Part shown: positions 32,489 through 44,317 of the stretch, piece after piece
Layout of the letters: each line of letters opens with the position of its first letter
Numbering within the stretch: position 1 is the first letter of the stretch
NCBI GenBank assembly: GCA_001465935.1
Contig: LNKV01000007.1
Coordinates: 434,001 to 498,000, forward strand
DNA: 64,000 nt
Direction of reading: 5' to 3'
DNA from: Clarireedia homoeocarpa
Taxonomy: Eukaryota > Ascomycota > Leotiomycetes > Helotiales > Rutstroemiaceae
Translations under genes and position numbers: made by a program
The notes under the pieces: model-generated
What the model saw: only the letters and a program-made list of their open reading frames with translations
The model's database searches: none
What the model was told of the DNA's origin: nothing

Positions 32489-34562
32489 TTCGAGAAACTG
32501 TTGGGGATGCCGGTTGAGATGCGACGGGTTGATGGGACGGTCTAAAAGGTTGTCAAACAGAGGGATTCGTGATGGATCATGCAGTGGCGTTGCGTTCAGA
32601 ACGGGTACTGTCTAATGTAGCGCCCGCGCCCAATAAGATGCTATATGCGACAGGGTGGGTAGTTCAGAAGCAAAATTGTCGAGGGCGATCTCTGCACACC
32701 TGCCTGTTCCCGGGGTTTCTCAAGGATTAGTAGACAACGAAGAGGTCGGATCCTGTTGTGATGGTCGTGGATAGCTCTTTCTTCTAGGGCCCAAGGCAGT
32801 CGAGTAGATGGCAGGTAGGTGGCCGTTGTTGGTAGTAGGTTGTGAGGATTAAGCATTAAACCTTACTAAAGGTAGACGGTACAAGAGGCTCAAGTAACCA
32901 AAAAAGATTGCGTTGCGCTTGGATTACAGGTACTTGGACCTTCGATTGGGGATATCATTTTTCGGTGTTTAGGTCGAACCTTCCACCGATGGTTCTGTGG
33001 AGAACTCGAAGAAAGTTCTTAGTCAGCCGGAAAGCGGATGGGGTATAGCGGCCTTTTAAAATGTGGGGGACGAACCGAGTATCAGATTCCAATTGGCCTT
33101 TGCTCTCTACAATACTTGCTTACCATCAACCTCTACTTTGTGCCCTACAATGCAGGCAAATCACAAATATGATAGATATTTCATAAGACCGGTCTCGTCG
33201 ATTGCCAGATACCACCCATACCTGCAGCGTATTCTCAGGTACAGCGCGATTGGGACCAGCTTCATCTCTTAGCTTCACTCCCACAGTCCCACTTTCTTGC
33301 CGTGCCAGCACAATGCCACCCAAACCATTGGTGACACACCACACACGACTTTTTATACAGGCGAGAGACTTGTTGGCCAGGCTGGCCGCTCACGTACCAT
33401 CCAGCGAGTGCTTCAGGAGAAAGGGACACCGCCACACAATCTGCTGTTGTTGGCATGGGCGTATCTGTTCGATTGACAGACGTTTCAATACTGTTGATTC
33501 AGGCAGGGCCATTGGTAGTCCGCCAATACGTACTCTACTTCAGTGTCGAGTGGCGTATTGAGCGCGAGGATCCGAATATCTATGAAACTTGGGAAATGTT
33601 GAATCGTATATCAGATTTCGAAATTTGAAACAGGTCGATTCATTGTCGCATATCCTAGTGGGGGCTGTCGGGAAGGTGATGCAGAATACACATCTCACAC
33701 TAAGTAGAAATTATTCATCCCTCGAAGGGGTGCTCGCTTTCGTCCTTACAGCACGTGCTTCAGCACAACGTGACTGGCGAACGGCCCGAATCACCTCACT
33801 CCTCGTACTCACCTCACATTTCGTTCCGAGATCAATAAACGATAATTAATGTCGACTACTTCCTAGGATAGCCTATACGTTGGTACGAAACCCGTCGAGA
33901 ATCCTGGTTGCTAACATGTCTTTGAGCGTGTTTTCCAAGGAAAAGAAATACTGTATGTGCAGTGTCTACCTTGCAAATCACACCGTTAATATCTGTCTAT
34001 AGTCTGCTCCGAGCACTTTTATAGTCATCAAGATTTGACGGATTTTGGCTATTTAATGAGACTTACGGTCTATGAAGCGTTAGCACTACCGATAGTTCAA
34101 TGGTAGATGATCAGACAAAAAGGGAGGAAAGTTTTGCTGACTGAACCCTTTAAGAAACGCGTCTACGACTTCGAACTCATTAATCACCAAGTGTTTAGTG
34201 GCCTTGTTCACCTTCATGATGAGATCATGATCCTATTGCTGACCAGCTTCATTGGTGTTACTTTCAGAATGATATAGGCACTATACAAATCTTCTATATC
34301 ATTCACCGACCTTGCAAAGAAAACCAAGAGAATGCCAGTGGGATCAGTGCCGAGAACGATATATCGGCTGATCGTAGAAAGCCCCCGATCACATAAGGTA
34401 AGATCAAATTCAGCTATTCGCAGATGGATTGACTTCAAACGGAGTATTTTTTTTATCCAGAACCTGTTGTCCTTACTTTTATCTCTCGCTAATTTGTACA
34501 TATCAAGGTGGGTTTGTAGCTCTGTGTTTATATGCCTCCTCATAGTCATACTTAGCACGTCG
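32489..34562. other. 2-kb intergenic region
   Basis: The left part is the Btz gene promoter and leader, which is minus strand. A plus-strand open stretch at 33202-33561 has a protein-like piece (PPKPLVTHHTRLFIQARDLLARLAAHVPSSE), but I do not recognise it and see no splice support. It may be a relic. Nothing else stands out. Confidence 0.4.
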
Positions 34563-35719
34563 TCACTTCTTTGTGTCGATGAGCTCAATGTGGTTAGGCA
34601 CGGAGATTTCCCCGCTCTCCTCTCTCGTCAGATGTGCGGTGTCTGCACTTGCATCTTCATGATTATTACTTTCTAGTCCATTGCTTAAAGACAGACCTCT
34701 TGTTGTCCTTTTCTTTCTTGATGGCGCACTCTGACCGGCAATGTAACTGCTTGTGGAGTTATCTCTGCCACTGGATACCGCAGAGCTGTAGAGGCGTCGA
34801 GCTGTCATGGTAATGCTCGTGAGCAGAGGCCGAAAGCTTGGAAGGCAAGCACAGACTATTGCCATTCCAACATGTACAGCAGACCAAAGCTCTGCTTTTG
34901 AGAAGTCAACATTTTGACTTCCGGGAGCGTATCCAAGAATGACGCGTACAATTCCTGTTACGATGACACTTGGGCTACATTAGCAAAGAACGAGAACTAA
35001 AGCATGTGCAGCGAATGCTTACAAACTTCCGAGCAAGAAGATGCCTGATACCATGATTTTATGATCGTTGGACATGTGCAATCCGAGGACAATGCGCACC
35101 GGTAGTATCAAGATGCAACTGTCAACTAGAATTTCTACCACACCCATGGCCATCCAGAAAATGTTGAAGTTGAAGCAATAGCCACCAGCAGAGGGTCCAA
35201 TCCAGAGCCTACTAACAGGAATGCAGCTCACAATTGTGGCGACAGTGCCGCTGAGCCACCACATAACAATGATACTCATGAGAACTGGGTATGCGCGACC
35301 CAGGCTAACGGTGAAGATGCGACGGTACATAAGCAAAATCGAGGTCTTGATGGCCGTCACAACAGTGAAGTATAGGATAGCGATGATGAACGAGATCTTT
35401 AGATAGGTGGTATGCGGGGCATAGTCGAACGTTGGAGAATCGCGGTCGATCAGGTCACCACCGTTTGGATCCGATTTGACGCCTAAGTAGAGCTGTTAAT
35501 GTTCTGCTGAGCCCTTTAATGAAATAATCACTTACCATATAGAATCAGACTTCCAGTCACCAAGAACGAAACAATGCCGCCCAAGATCCACCAGTCATCA
35601 CTGGCAATGCCGGCCCCCGTCAGCCTGCGTGTGAAGAACCTAAGGGCGACAGCAATGACTGAAAGAACTGCTACCACAGCTGACGCTGTAGTAGTTCGCT
35701 GTGTGTTGCTGTCAATCAT
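34563..35719 (-). CDS. Fungal rhodopsin-domain integral membrane protein (PTH11/SAT4-like)
   Basis: Three exons on the minus strand (35719-35536, 35482-35023 and 34974-34563) give 351 residues. The introns are 53 and 48 nt, with GTAAGT/TAG and GTAAGC/TAG ends. Seven hydrophobic segments can be traced: one before FFTRR, one in WWILGGIVSFLVTGSLILYG, one in ISFIIAILYFTVVTAIKTSILLMYRR, then YPVLMSIIVMWWLSG, IFWMAMGVVEILVDSCIL, IMVSGIFLLG...VTGIVRVILGY, and LWSAVHVGMAIVCACLPSFRPLL. These are hallmarks of the fungal rhodopsin-domain family. The C-tail of about 80 residues is Ser/Thr-rich and cytosolic. Family members include PTH11-like receptors involved in surface or nutrient sensing, but most are uncharacterised. 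No extracellular CFEM domain is seen. Ligand and signalling partner are unknown. Confidence 0.88.
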
Positions 35720-36768
35720 GGCTGTGGAAGAAAGACGAATAGTATCTAGGTTGCTTAAGCGACCCGTCCTATCTGGGGTACTCTACTCTTTATTGACCAT
35801 GGACCAAACGCCACAGCCACTGTCAAATTGCGACCTCGGTTTATAAGACATCATTCTTATGGGGCAGAGCGAGCCGTAAGAATTGTGGGAGCTAAAGATT
35901 TTTAGTGATAGGCAGATTTTTGCGGTAAACCCCAGGATCCTCCCACTTTACGGCTCTACTAGTTCTCGGTGGTGGTGGGGGCCCACCTTGGATGCACGCT
36001 CCGAGTAGGCTCGCGCCTCTAGTAAACTTATCTGCCATCCCACCTCGCTTTTCTCCCGGCTACACGGCTCATGTATCTCATGTAGCACGTTGAATAAACA
36101 ACAAATGGTTAAGCAGCTGCCTGACACCATGTTGCAGCAGGTATTCTTAGAATCAATTTGGCACCAAGGATACATCCATCTACACAGCCATCTTTCCTCA
36201 ATTAGCGATAGCTGCATTGATATCACATTACGAACTGATGGGTCTAGCGCGGCTACACCTTAGCTTATACATACTGTAGTAGTAACCGGAGAAACAAAGG
36301 GTATTCTATCAACAAGGGGGGTCTTGTCGAATCATATCGTCAAGATTCTACAATTATGTGGTATTTTATAGTAATAATAACTAGGGTATATGTATTAACC
36401 TTTGTTATCCCGGCTACTAAGTAGATAATACTCTTTCTACCGATTTTGTAGTAAGGCCTGATTGTGCAGGATCCCGGATGATCTGCATCGATACCTGCAG
36501 TAGCACTCTTAAACATTATTCTGGGTCCATTAAGTAAAGTATGAGGAGCTCTCAGCGGCACAGTCCAGTCGCATGTAGTAGTTCTATTTATACACAGGAG
36601 AGAGTGAAAATTTCTCTCATTCCTCTCATCTAGTCTTCGCTCATTTATCCTGTCTTTTAGACAAACTATTTTTTTCCCTCTTGTCTTTTTCCTCTGCGAC
36701 TTCGTCGTATCCACTTCCCAATCAATCATCTTAGCTTTACGCAGCGCAAGAGGCGCAATAAACCCATC
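35720..36768. other. Divergent promoter region, about 1 kb
   Basis: It separates the minus-strand rhodopsin-domain gene from the plus-strand monooxygenase gene and presumably carries both promoters. No gene or clear repeat is seen. Confidence 0.5.
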
Positions 36769-38291
36769 ATGTCAATAACAATGAGCTCGTCCCCCAAAAA
36801 TATCGTTATCGTAAGTTCCACTTTTATAACTTCCTTATCAGACCTCATAAAGTAGGTCAAGAATACCCGCACTCATCCACCTCAAAGCCTATCGCATCCT
36901 CCCAATCATCCCAATCCAAAAATGCACAAAATCTCCCAACTCACGCCCTATAGATCGGCGGTTCCAACACCGGCCTCATGCACGGCGTGGTCCTCAGAAA
37001 CCTCGGCCACCACGTGCACATCTTTGAACAGAACACGCAATCCGTGCGTGCCGACCTCGCCGCCGGCATCACCACGCACCCGCAATTCGAAGAGTACATG
37101 GCGCGCCACGACCAGATCGCATCCCCCTGGTCCATCCACAGCCCTAGTGTGCAGTTCCTAGGTCCCAATGCCACCGTCAAACGCCGCATTAATAGGCCCC
37201 TCCAGATGACGTCCTGGGCAGTCATCTACCACCGTCTGCGCGCCAACTTCGACGGATTCGCAAGCGAGTTCTATCCCGAGCCGCCAGTTGTGGCAGGCGA
37301 GAAATCAAATGATGGAAGTGCGGTTTTTGATGCGGGGAAACAGGTCGTGAGTGTGACTCGTGTGCATGACGACGACGAAGCGGTCGAGATCACGTATCGG
37401 GATCTGAAGGATGGTGGGAAAGAAGGCACTCGTAGGGCTGATCTGGTGATTTTGGCGGATGGCGCTAACTCCTCGGTACGCGCGAAGCTGTTCCCGGACG
37501 TGGAGCGGAAGTATGTGGGTTATGTGGCGTTTCGTGGAACGGTTCCTGAAGCGGAGGTTTCGGAGGAGGCGAAGAAGGTTTTTGATCCGAATTTGACGTA
37601 TTATTCTTTCAAGGGAGGGTATATTTTGCAGTGCGTACAACTATTCTTTATTCCGAAGGCGAGGGGAAGAAAAGCAAAAATGATATCTCTGCTGGTAAAG
37701 ATCACATGCTAACCGAATCTCAGCTACATCATCCCCGGCACAAACGGCTCCCTAGAACCTGGCCACCGCCGCTATAACTGGGTATGGTACCACCCACTCC
37801 CGGCCTCCTCCCCCGCCTTCACCGAAATTATGACCGACGTCTCCGGCACCCTCCACCGCAGCACCCTCCCGGTCGGCGCTATGAACCCCACCGCCTGGTC
37901 CACCTACGTATCTCTCTCAGACCGCGTAATGTGTGCCCCCTTCGCGGAACTCATCCGCAAAACGACCCACCCCTTCATCACAGCCATCCATGACGCATCA
38001 TGCCCGCGCGCCATCGCGCTTGATGGGAAAGTGCTGATTACAGGGGAAGCGCTGAATCTCCTGCGTCCGCATATGGCGCTTAGCACGACGCAGAGCGCGG
38101 TGCAGGCGTTGCTTTTGGAGAGGGTTTTTAAGGGTGAGATTACGCTGAAGGAGTGGGAGAGAGGGGTGTTGAAGTGGGGGAAGACAAGTATGTTCAAGAC
38201 TAATGCGTTTGGGTGTTGGTTTCTGTATGGGTTTTGGGAGGCGGCAGGGTGGGCGGTAAAGTTGTTGGGGGCGATGGTGGGGTTTATTTGA
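36769..38291 (+). CDS. FAD-dependent monooxygenase (dihydroxypyridine hydroxylase-like)
   Basis: Three exons (36769-36810, 36954-37630 and 37724-38291) give 428 residues. The first exon supplies only MSITMSSSPKNIVI, which joins IGGSNTGLMHG to form the dinucleotide-binding beta-alpha-beta motif. Introns are 143 and 93 nt; the second has a clear GCTAACC branch site. The DG motif is ADLVILADGANSSVR. The usual GD motif appears as LITGEALNLLRPHMALSTTQ, with Glu where Asp normally sits; RPH and STxQ are retained. The C-terminal stretch is hydrophobic and Trp-rich. Known chemistry of the group: NAD(P)H- and O2-dependent ring hydroxylation of aromatics or pyridines. The substrate is unknown. The lactonase-like gene 1.3 kb downstream on the same strand suggests hydroxylation followed by ring hydrolysis, which is inference. 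Confidence 0.85.
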
Positions 38292-39574
38292 CAGAGGAGC
38301 GGTTAATTTGGGGCGGGAGGTTGAATTGTAAAAGTATTTAGAATAATGGATTCACCACCTAAGTATACAAGAAATCATGAGCGCAAGTAAGAGTCTTACA
38401 TAATGCGGGGTTGTCAAACGTCCATAAGCTTGTGTCACGTCCGTCAGTTAGGTGCCATTCGGGGATATAAATCTCAAATTGGCTTAGTATAGATTGTAGC
38501 TATGGAATTATACAGGCTGAAATTTAAAGGTCGACAATCTCTGCTGTAAAAAGGTATATACTTAACTATTTGCTTTGATCTTGCTCTCTCTACTGATGAG
38601 AAATAAGTAGATATCACCAGTAGGTTCGTCATTTGACATCATGGCGCGTTCGATGAAATGACGGATTACCTAAACTCACAGCATAGCATGGAGGATTCCC
38701 GACCTCAATATAAATATTGATAGCGAAGCGTCACGGTTTGACTCAAGGCTTCTTTGAAGGTGCAAATATGCTAATTGCAGCTTCCTCTACTGTATTCATG
38801 TATTGCATTGCTGCGTGATCCATGAATATTCGAGTGAGTAGCAGAACATACCGACTGAACTAAGTCCCTTGATCGCTATGACACTGGCGAGGCCAACGGC
38901 GCCATATCACCCCTCCTGATTCTCTCCTCCGCCATCCTTGGTAAATCCTTAAATGGTGCCTCCCCTATGAGGTGGTAAGGTTACACTTATGCGCCAAGAC
39001 CTGGTCTCATAAGCGATGTACTGATCCTTTTCATGTCGTTCGTCATTTCTTGTCGTTCCGACTAGGTTTCGGTTAAATCGTGGCTAAGTTGTCATGCCAC
39101 TTGGTTATTAATCAAAGTATTATTAGTTATTAAGGTTAGTATTCTACAGTACTTCTGCAACGGTATGATTTGTAACTCTACACTTGCGCCACATCAACTC
39201 GGAACTCCACTCGGAACTCCACTCGGAGACTCGAAAATGACCAAGGTACTGAGGATATACTCGGCAGCTTTTCCATTTCGGGCTCCTGCTGTAGAATGGA
39301 ATCAGTTTCCGAAGCGTCTTACCAACTGTGCGGACATAAATTTCTACTGAGTTGAAGAGTAATCACCAAAATGGCGTAACGTCCTTCCGACCGTGAGATT
39401 TCTTGCTTCTTTCTTCGTGCTCTATGCTTGATAATATAGTATGATTACATACTTCAGCTTCATTTATGTATTCGAGCATGAGTATATAAAGTTGTATACT
39501 TCCTGCCTCAGAATGGACCATTTTCAGTATCATCCCAGTGCAAGCAAAAGTGCGACTTCTTTCACCCAATCACG
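38292..39574. other. Intergenic region between monooxygenase and lactonase genes
   Basis: No gene is seen. A 12-bp unit (CTCGGAACTCCA) is repeated about 2.5 times near 39199-39229. The lactonase promoter is at the right end. Confidence 0.5.
39483..39490 (+). promoter_or_regulatory. TATA box of the lactonase-like gene
   Basis: TATATAAA lies 85 bp upstream of the start codon at 39575, a normal spacing for a short fungal leader. Confidence 0.55.
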
Positions 39575-41168
39575 ATGTCTTCTCAATTACAGTTTCCAAT
39601 ATCCCTAGACAGTCTCGTCAAGACCCCTCCAGTAAGTCTAAGACCTGTCGTTCAGTTCTTCTGGCAGTGAAGAGCACATCACTAACGACCCTCCGAACTT
39701 AGGGAACAAAACTATGGGTAACAACTCCTACCTAGAGTATCAACTTCCCAAATACTGACTTACACCTCCTCACCAGCTTCTCAATCTTGGCGCTATGGAA
39801 GTAGACATCGGCCATATGGTTCGCGGTGTAAGTCTTATTCCTCTCCTCCAATATCAAACATCCAGTCTCACATCATTCCTAGGCCGGCGGTTCTTCCCAC
39901 AGCAACCCCAATCCCACAAACGAGCGCCGTGAACTCGTGATGATCTCTATTCTCATCTCTCACCCAACCGAAGGACTGATTCTTTACGAAACGGGCTCTG
40001 GGCATGATTATCCCCGAGTATGGGGAGCGCCTTTGAATGATCTGTTTAACAGGGTTGACTTTTCGCCTGAGCATGAGTATGTTTGTTTCTCCCTGCTTCT
40101 GATTTCCACGCGAGTAAAAGCGAAGATGGGGAGAAGTAAATTATGATATACGGACTGACAAGGTAAACAGACTTCCTGCGGCAATTGCTGCCACTGGAAA
40201 TGATATCAAAGATGTGAAGGCTGTCATTATGGGACATCTTCACCTCGATCATGCTGGAGGATTGGAGAACTTCAAGGGAACTGACGTCCCGATCTATGTG
40301 CACGAGATTGAATGTACGTTCCATCCCCACCTCTTTCGCCTATCCACTTTCTTTCCGCCCCGCCCCCTTCGCCTATCCACTTTCTTTTTGCCCCGCCCCC
40401 TAAGTCTTTATCCCCAGCTTCCTCCCCTACCCCATTCTTCGCAAGCATTTCCTACTAACCGCTATCCACAGTAAAACACGCCTACCACACCATCGCCACC
40501 AAATCCGACCCCGGCGTCTACCTCCCGCACTACCTAAACTTCGACCTCAACTGGCAAACCTGGTCCTCCAGCACCTGGGAATTCACCACAGGCATAACTC
40601 TCCACCTCTCCCCAGGCCACACCCCCGGGCTTGCCATCATGCAGGTGAACCTCCTCGAATCCGGAACATGGATCTTTACTAGCGATATGTATCATGTGAG
40701 GGAGAACTGGGAAGAGGCCATACCACAGGGCGTAAGTTTCTTCTAATTCGTTCTGATTTGTGGGCTTTAAATATTAGAGGGGAGTTCATGGTGACGGTTT
40801 TCTGACATCGAGGAGTTGGTTTGGAGAGATGGGGGTATAAATGGATAAGTAGAGCAGATGAGTTAACAAGTTACGTGAATACAGTGGCTACTACGCGACC
40901 ACAACGACTGGATACAATCGCACCAGCGCATCAAGAGCCTTGTGAAGCGCACGAAAGCGAATATCATCTTGGGCCATGATAAAGAGGTATATTTTTTTTT
41001 AATTGTCCCTTTCCTCATATCCTCTTTCCCGCCCCTACTAAACAAAAAGCAAGCTTTCGCTTGCCTCAAAATCTATGAATTAAAAAAAAGAAGCATACAC
41101 TAACATAACTTCTTCCAACCTAGTATTTCCTCAAGCACTGGAAAGAAGGCGCCGAGTTCTACGCATAA
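39575..41168 (+). CDS. Metallo-beta-lactamase-fold hydrolase, AHL-lactonase-like
   Basis: Eight exons keep frame and give 288 residues: 39575-39631, 39703-39717, 39777-39827, 39883-40076, 40171-40313, 40472-40731, 40885-40986 and 41124-41168. Exon 2 codes only GTKLW, yet it completes a family-typical strand (PPGTKLWLLNLGAMEVD). Zinc motif: H128-L-H130-L-D132-H133. Further likely ligands are the His in SPGHTPG, the Asp in TSDMYH and the His in ILGHD. The N-terminal RGAGGSSHSNPNPTNERRELVM is typical of the quorum-quenching lactonase group. Known members open lactone or lactam rings; fungal relatives include enzymes that detoxify benzoxazolinones. The substrate here is unknown. The pairing with a flavin monooxygenase upstream suggests a small catabolic unit. 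Exon structure is by hand but is supported by frame and motif continuity. Confidence 0.85.
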
Positions 41169-41683
41169 CGTAGTCCGGCATAGCACCATAGAACCAAAAG
41201 ACGGACGAGCTCTAAGGACCTTTGTCGTTGTATAGATGTTTCAATGTAGCCGCTATTCAAACTTATAATCCGCTTTTGTATCTCTAAATTATACATATAT
41301 ACACCTGCTAATTATAGTATACCAAAAAGCAAAACCTTAAATGATCTTGTAACATAAATCTTCCTGCATAACTTATCCATAATATACTATCCGCCGATCA
41401 TCGCCGATCATGCCACGCTGCGGCCTATAAAAATAAAGTACAAAGGAATCAAAATTCCACGAGTCCATGACTAGAACCGACAGCTATTCGAGGATAGAAG
41501 TGGAAGACAAGGTTAACCTTTTCGATTATCTCCAAAATTTAATTTATGATTCTAACTCCTTCCCTCTCGTCCAAACGATTTGCACCTCAACCTCTCCCCA
41601 TCTTCATCTCCCCATCTTCATCTCCCCATCATAAATCCGTTATACCCCGCCTGTAAACATCCCTTTCCCTTCTCCACGCCTCC
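41169..41683. other. Convergent 3' intergenic region
   Basis: This 515-bp stretch lies between the 3' ends of the lactonase and rtf1 genes. It is AT-rich near 41270-41400, with a short direct repeat CTCCCCATCTTCAT near 41593-41625. No gene is seen. Confidence 0.6.
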
Positions 41684-43731
41684 TTAAATCTCCAAATTAT
41701 CATCAATCCCCAAATCAATCGAAGCAATAATCTCATCATCCATCAACGGCCTCCTAAACCCGGGTACCCCACCATTCGTCGTCTGTAACGACGTGAACTG
41801 CGGCAGCGGGGTAACATCCTTCTTCGCTTCCAATGTCGGGGTGTTTGTACTTGGGGTCGCAGTTGCGCTCTTGTCGCTATCCTTGTTGTTGACATCGTGC
41901 TTGAACTTAGCACGGGTCTTGATACGTCTAGAATGGTCGCCGTCGATAGGTTCTTCGCCGCGAGCTACTGCGGCTTCGGCTTGTCTGGCGGCGCGACGCT
42001 CGTTGATTTGCGCTTGGCGGACTTCTTCGATGTTCTTGCGACGATTGATTTTGTTTAGGAGGGCGAGTCGGTCTTGTTGAGTTTGGACCTTCTTTTTGGG
42101 TGATGGACGCATGCTTGTACTATATGCGAGTTTTGGTCCATCGAGTGCGTCAAGTTCAGCTTGGTACTTTTCCGCTCTTTCGGTGTTTCCTTGAGCCTTT
42201 GCTTCCTTGATAGCATTGATAAGACGGTTTCGCTCCAGGGGTGCATGTTTGGCGGCCAATGCGCCAGACCTTTTCAGTTTCTCCTGTAGTTCCTGTTCGG
42301 TCCACTTGCGGTTCACTAGAGCATTGATATCCGCGCATTTAGCCATGAGTTTGGGTTTTGTTGGAATAGGCACTCCGTCTTGAAGACAGCTTGACTTGTA
42401 GCGTTGCCACTCAGCCTATATCTAGTTAGTCATTCATTCGCCCCAGAACAACTCCATGGCTACACACCTCTGTAAATCGTGAATCTGAACAAGCAATGAA
42501 AGGCCACGATCTCTCGGCCTTTCCATGAGCAGCAATGACATATTGGTCGGTTTGGAATGGTTTTCCATTTGCGGAGACCATAGCGTATGGCTTCTCGGTC
42601 TTGAAACCTATGGATGAATTAGAATTGAATCCTTCATCGCCCTCAAGATCCACTTACCTTTGACCAACCCCATACGATAGAGATTCTGGTTTGTCTCTTT
42701 ATCGATTCCAATGCTAATTCGAACGAAGGTCCCGGTAATTGCCTCTTCAAAACCGGGGTAGAAACAGACTAGAGCGAATCGACTTCTGCCAACACGGACC
42801 CTCTCGATATCGTAAAGAACTGCAGGCTCGGCATCACGGTAGTCTGGAGAGGCGGACTTCTTCTTTGATTTTCCAGCATCCCATTCCACTTCGCTATCCC
42901 CATCGGCATCGGCATCCGAGGAATCATCATGAGCGTCCCGTCGACTATCCCTATGACGCTCTTTATCTTCATCGCGACGCCTTTGTCGATCGTTCTTCTC
43001 GGCTCGCGCTCGCTTCAAGCTGTCGATACCAGTACTTGCTTCTCCAACTTTCCCACCACCAAGTTTGGTGCGCTGTCGAGATGTCTTGCGATGGTTGTCA
43101 TCGAGTTCCGCCGAACCAGCTTTACGCTTCTTGTCCGCCCTCTTGTTCTCGGCATCACGAGCGCTCAAGAGTTGTCGGAGCGCTCTGTTTTGACGGTCTC
43201 TTTCGATTTCGTGGGCACGTTCGGCGAGGACCTGCTCGCGCTCTACTTCCGTCATAGCCATAACAGCTGCCTTGTCGGCGGCGTTCATAAACTTTCCCTC
43301 GAGAGGATACCGGTCGACATCATCCTGGAAATCACCGCCATCAGAGTCGGAGTCGGATTCATCCATCGGCGCCGATCGTTCTGAATGGACAGATTCATCG
43401 CCGGAAGAGCTGGGGCGCATTATCATCAGCGAGATGGCCTATTTGGCAGGACGTGAAATTGCTGGCCAATGCGCGCTCCTGCGCCGAGACAAAACAATAT
43501 GGCATGAAAAACGATCGTCATGGAAATAAAGAGGGGAACTCACGCTTCACCCTCTTCCTCTGAGTCGTCATTCCGTCTACCTTGCTTCTTTCCTCCCTTC
43601 TTGGCCGAGCCTTTCGCTGTAGCATTTCGGTCTGGAGAAGAACTTAATCTTCCTTCGTTCGTTCCATTTTGCTCATCTCCCGAAGAATCGTCACCGGCAA
43701 GAGCGAGAAGTTCGTCATCGATATCCGCCAT
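41684..43731 (-). CDS. rtf1: Paf1 complex subunit Rtf1 (Plus-3 domain)
   Basis: Four exons on the minus strand (43731-43544, 43409-42658, 42607-42468 and 42415-41684) give 603 residues. Introns are 134, 50 and 52 nt. The protein begins MADIDDELLALAGDDSSGDE, a typical acidic Rtf1 start. A long Lys/Arg/Glu/Asp region follows. The Plus-3 domain covers about residues 250-380: AVLYDIERVRVGRSRFALVC, FVRISIGIDKETNQNLYRMGLVKG, then EKPYAMVSANGKPF. After it come AEWQRYKSSC, a coiled coil (LLNKINRRKNIEEVRQAQINERR), and the conserved end PGFRRPLMDDEIIASIDLGIDDNL. Known role: within or beside Paf1C, Rtf1 binds phosphorylated Spt5 through Plus-3. It stimulates Bre1/Rad6 H2B ubiquitination during RNA polymerase II elongation. 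It is nuclear. Its promoter is shared with the divergent DUF218 gene. Assignment is confident. Confidence 0.93.
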
Positions 43732-44317
43732 TGTAATTAATCGTTCTGTCAAGTTGAATTTATCTCAATTGTATGTTCCAGCTTTTTAGAAAATCAAAGT
43801 AGATTTTGCACAAGGACGAAAGCGTTCGAGGTAAGTAAGTATCGACGGTGAAGATGGCAACTCGGGAAATCGCGTAATGCTCGACGAGAAGTTTAAATTA
43901 TCCAAATGATTGCCGTTGTGTAGTGAAGCGCGTGAAAGAATCAATTAGAGATGAAGTCTCTTGCTGTATAAAGACTGACTATAAGCTCTGCAATGGTATA
44001 CTTTTCGGAATATATGGTGGAACAGATCTGGGATTGAGTTGTGTGGTGAATTGAAGATTGAAGATAGAATAAGTTATAGATAATGAGGATAAATTCAGCC
44101 GCTGATTGTCCCAAGGACTTCTCCTTTGCTAGAACATTAGCCTCGTTCGCTAGTGGCTATGGCTTACCTAATTTGTGGCTTATTTCTTGCATTTTGGTGG
44201 AGCCGAGGACCATACAAGTATAAAAGTGGTTGGCGAAGTAAAAGTTGTGATAATTTCACCCCCCAATTCTCATCTAGACTGCACTTCTATCTAATCCTCC
44301 CAAACATCTCAACCACA
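43732..44317. promoter_or_regulatory. Divergent promoter between rtf1 and DUF218 gene
   Basis: The 586-bp region between two divergently transcribed start codons contains a TATA box for the rightward gene (44219-44226). No other feature is clear. Confidence 0.5.
44219..44226 (+). promoter_or_regulatory. TATA box of DUF218 gene
   Basis: TATAAAAG lies 92-99 bp upstream of the ATG at 44318. It argues against an earlier in-frame ATG at 44159, which would place the TATA box inside the coding region. Confidence 0.55.

Noticed and set aside
33202..33561. 119-residue plus-strand frame in the 2-kb spacer
   Set aside because: It is partly protein-like but has no recognisable family, start context or splice sites; kept only as a remark on the spacer.
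44159..44317. Earlier start for the DUF218 gene giving a hydrophobic N-terminus
   Set aside because: A good TATA box at 44219 lies inside this extension, and family similarity begins only after 44318.
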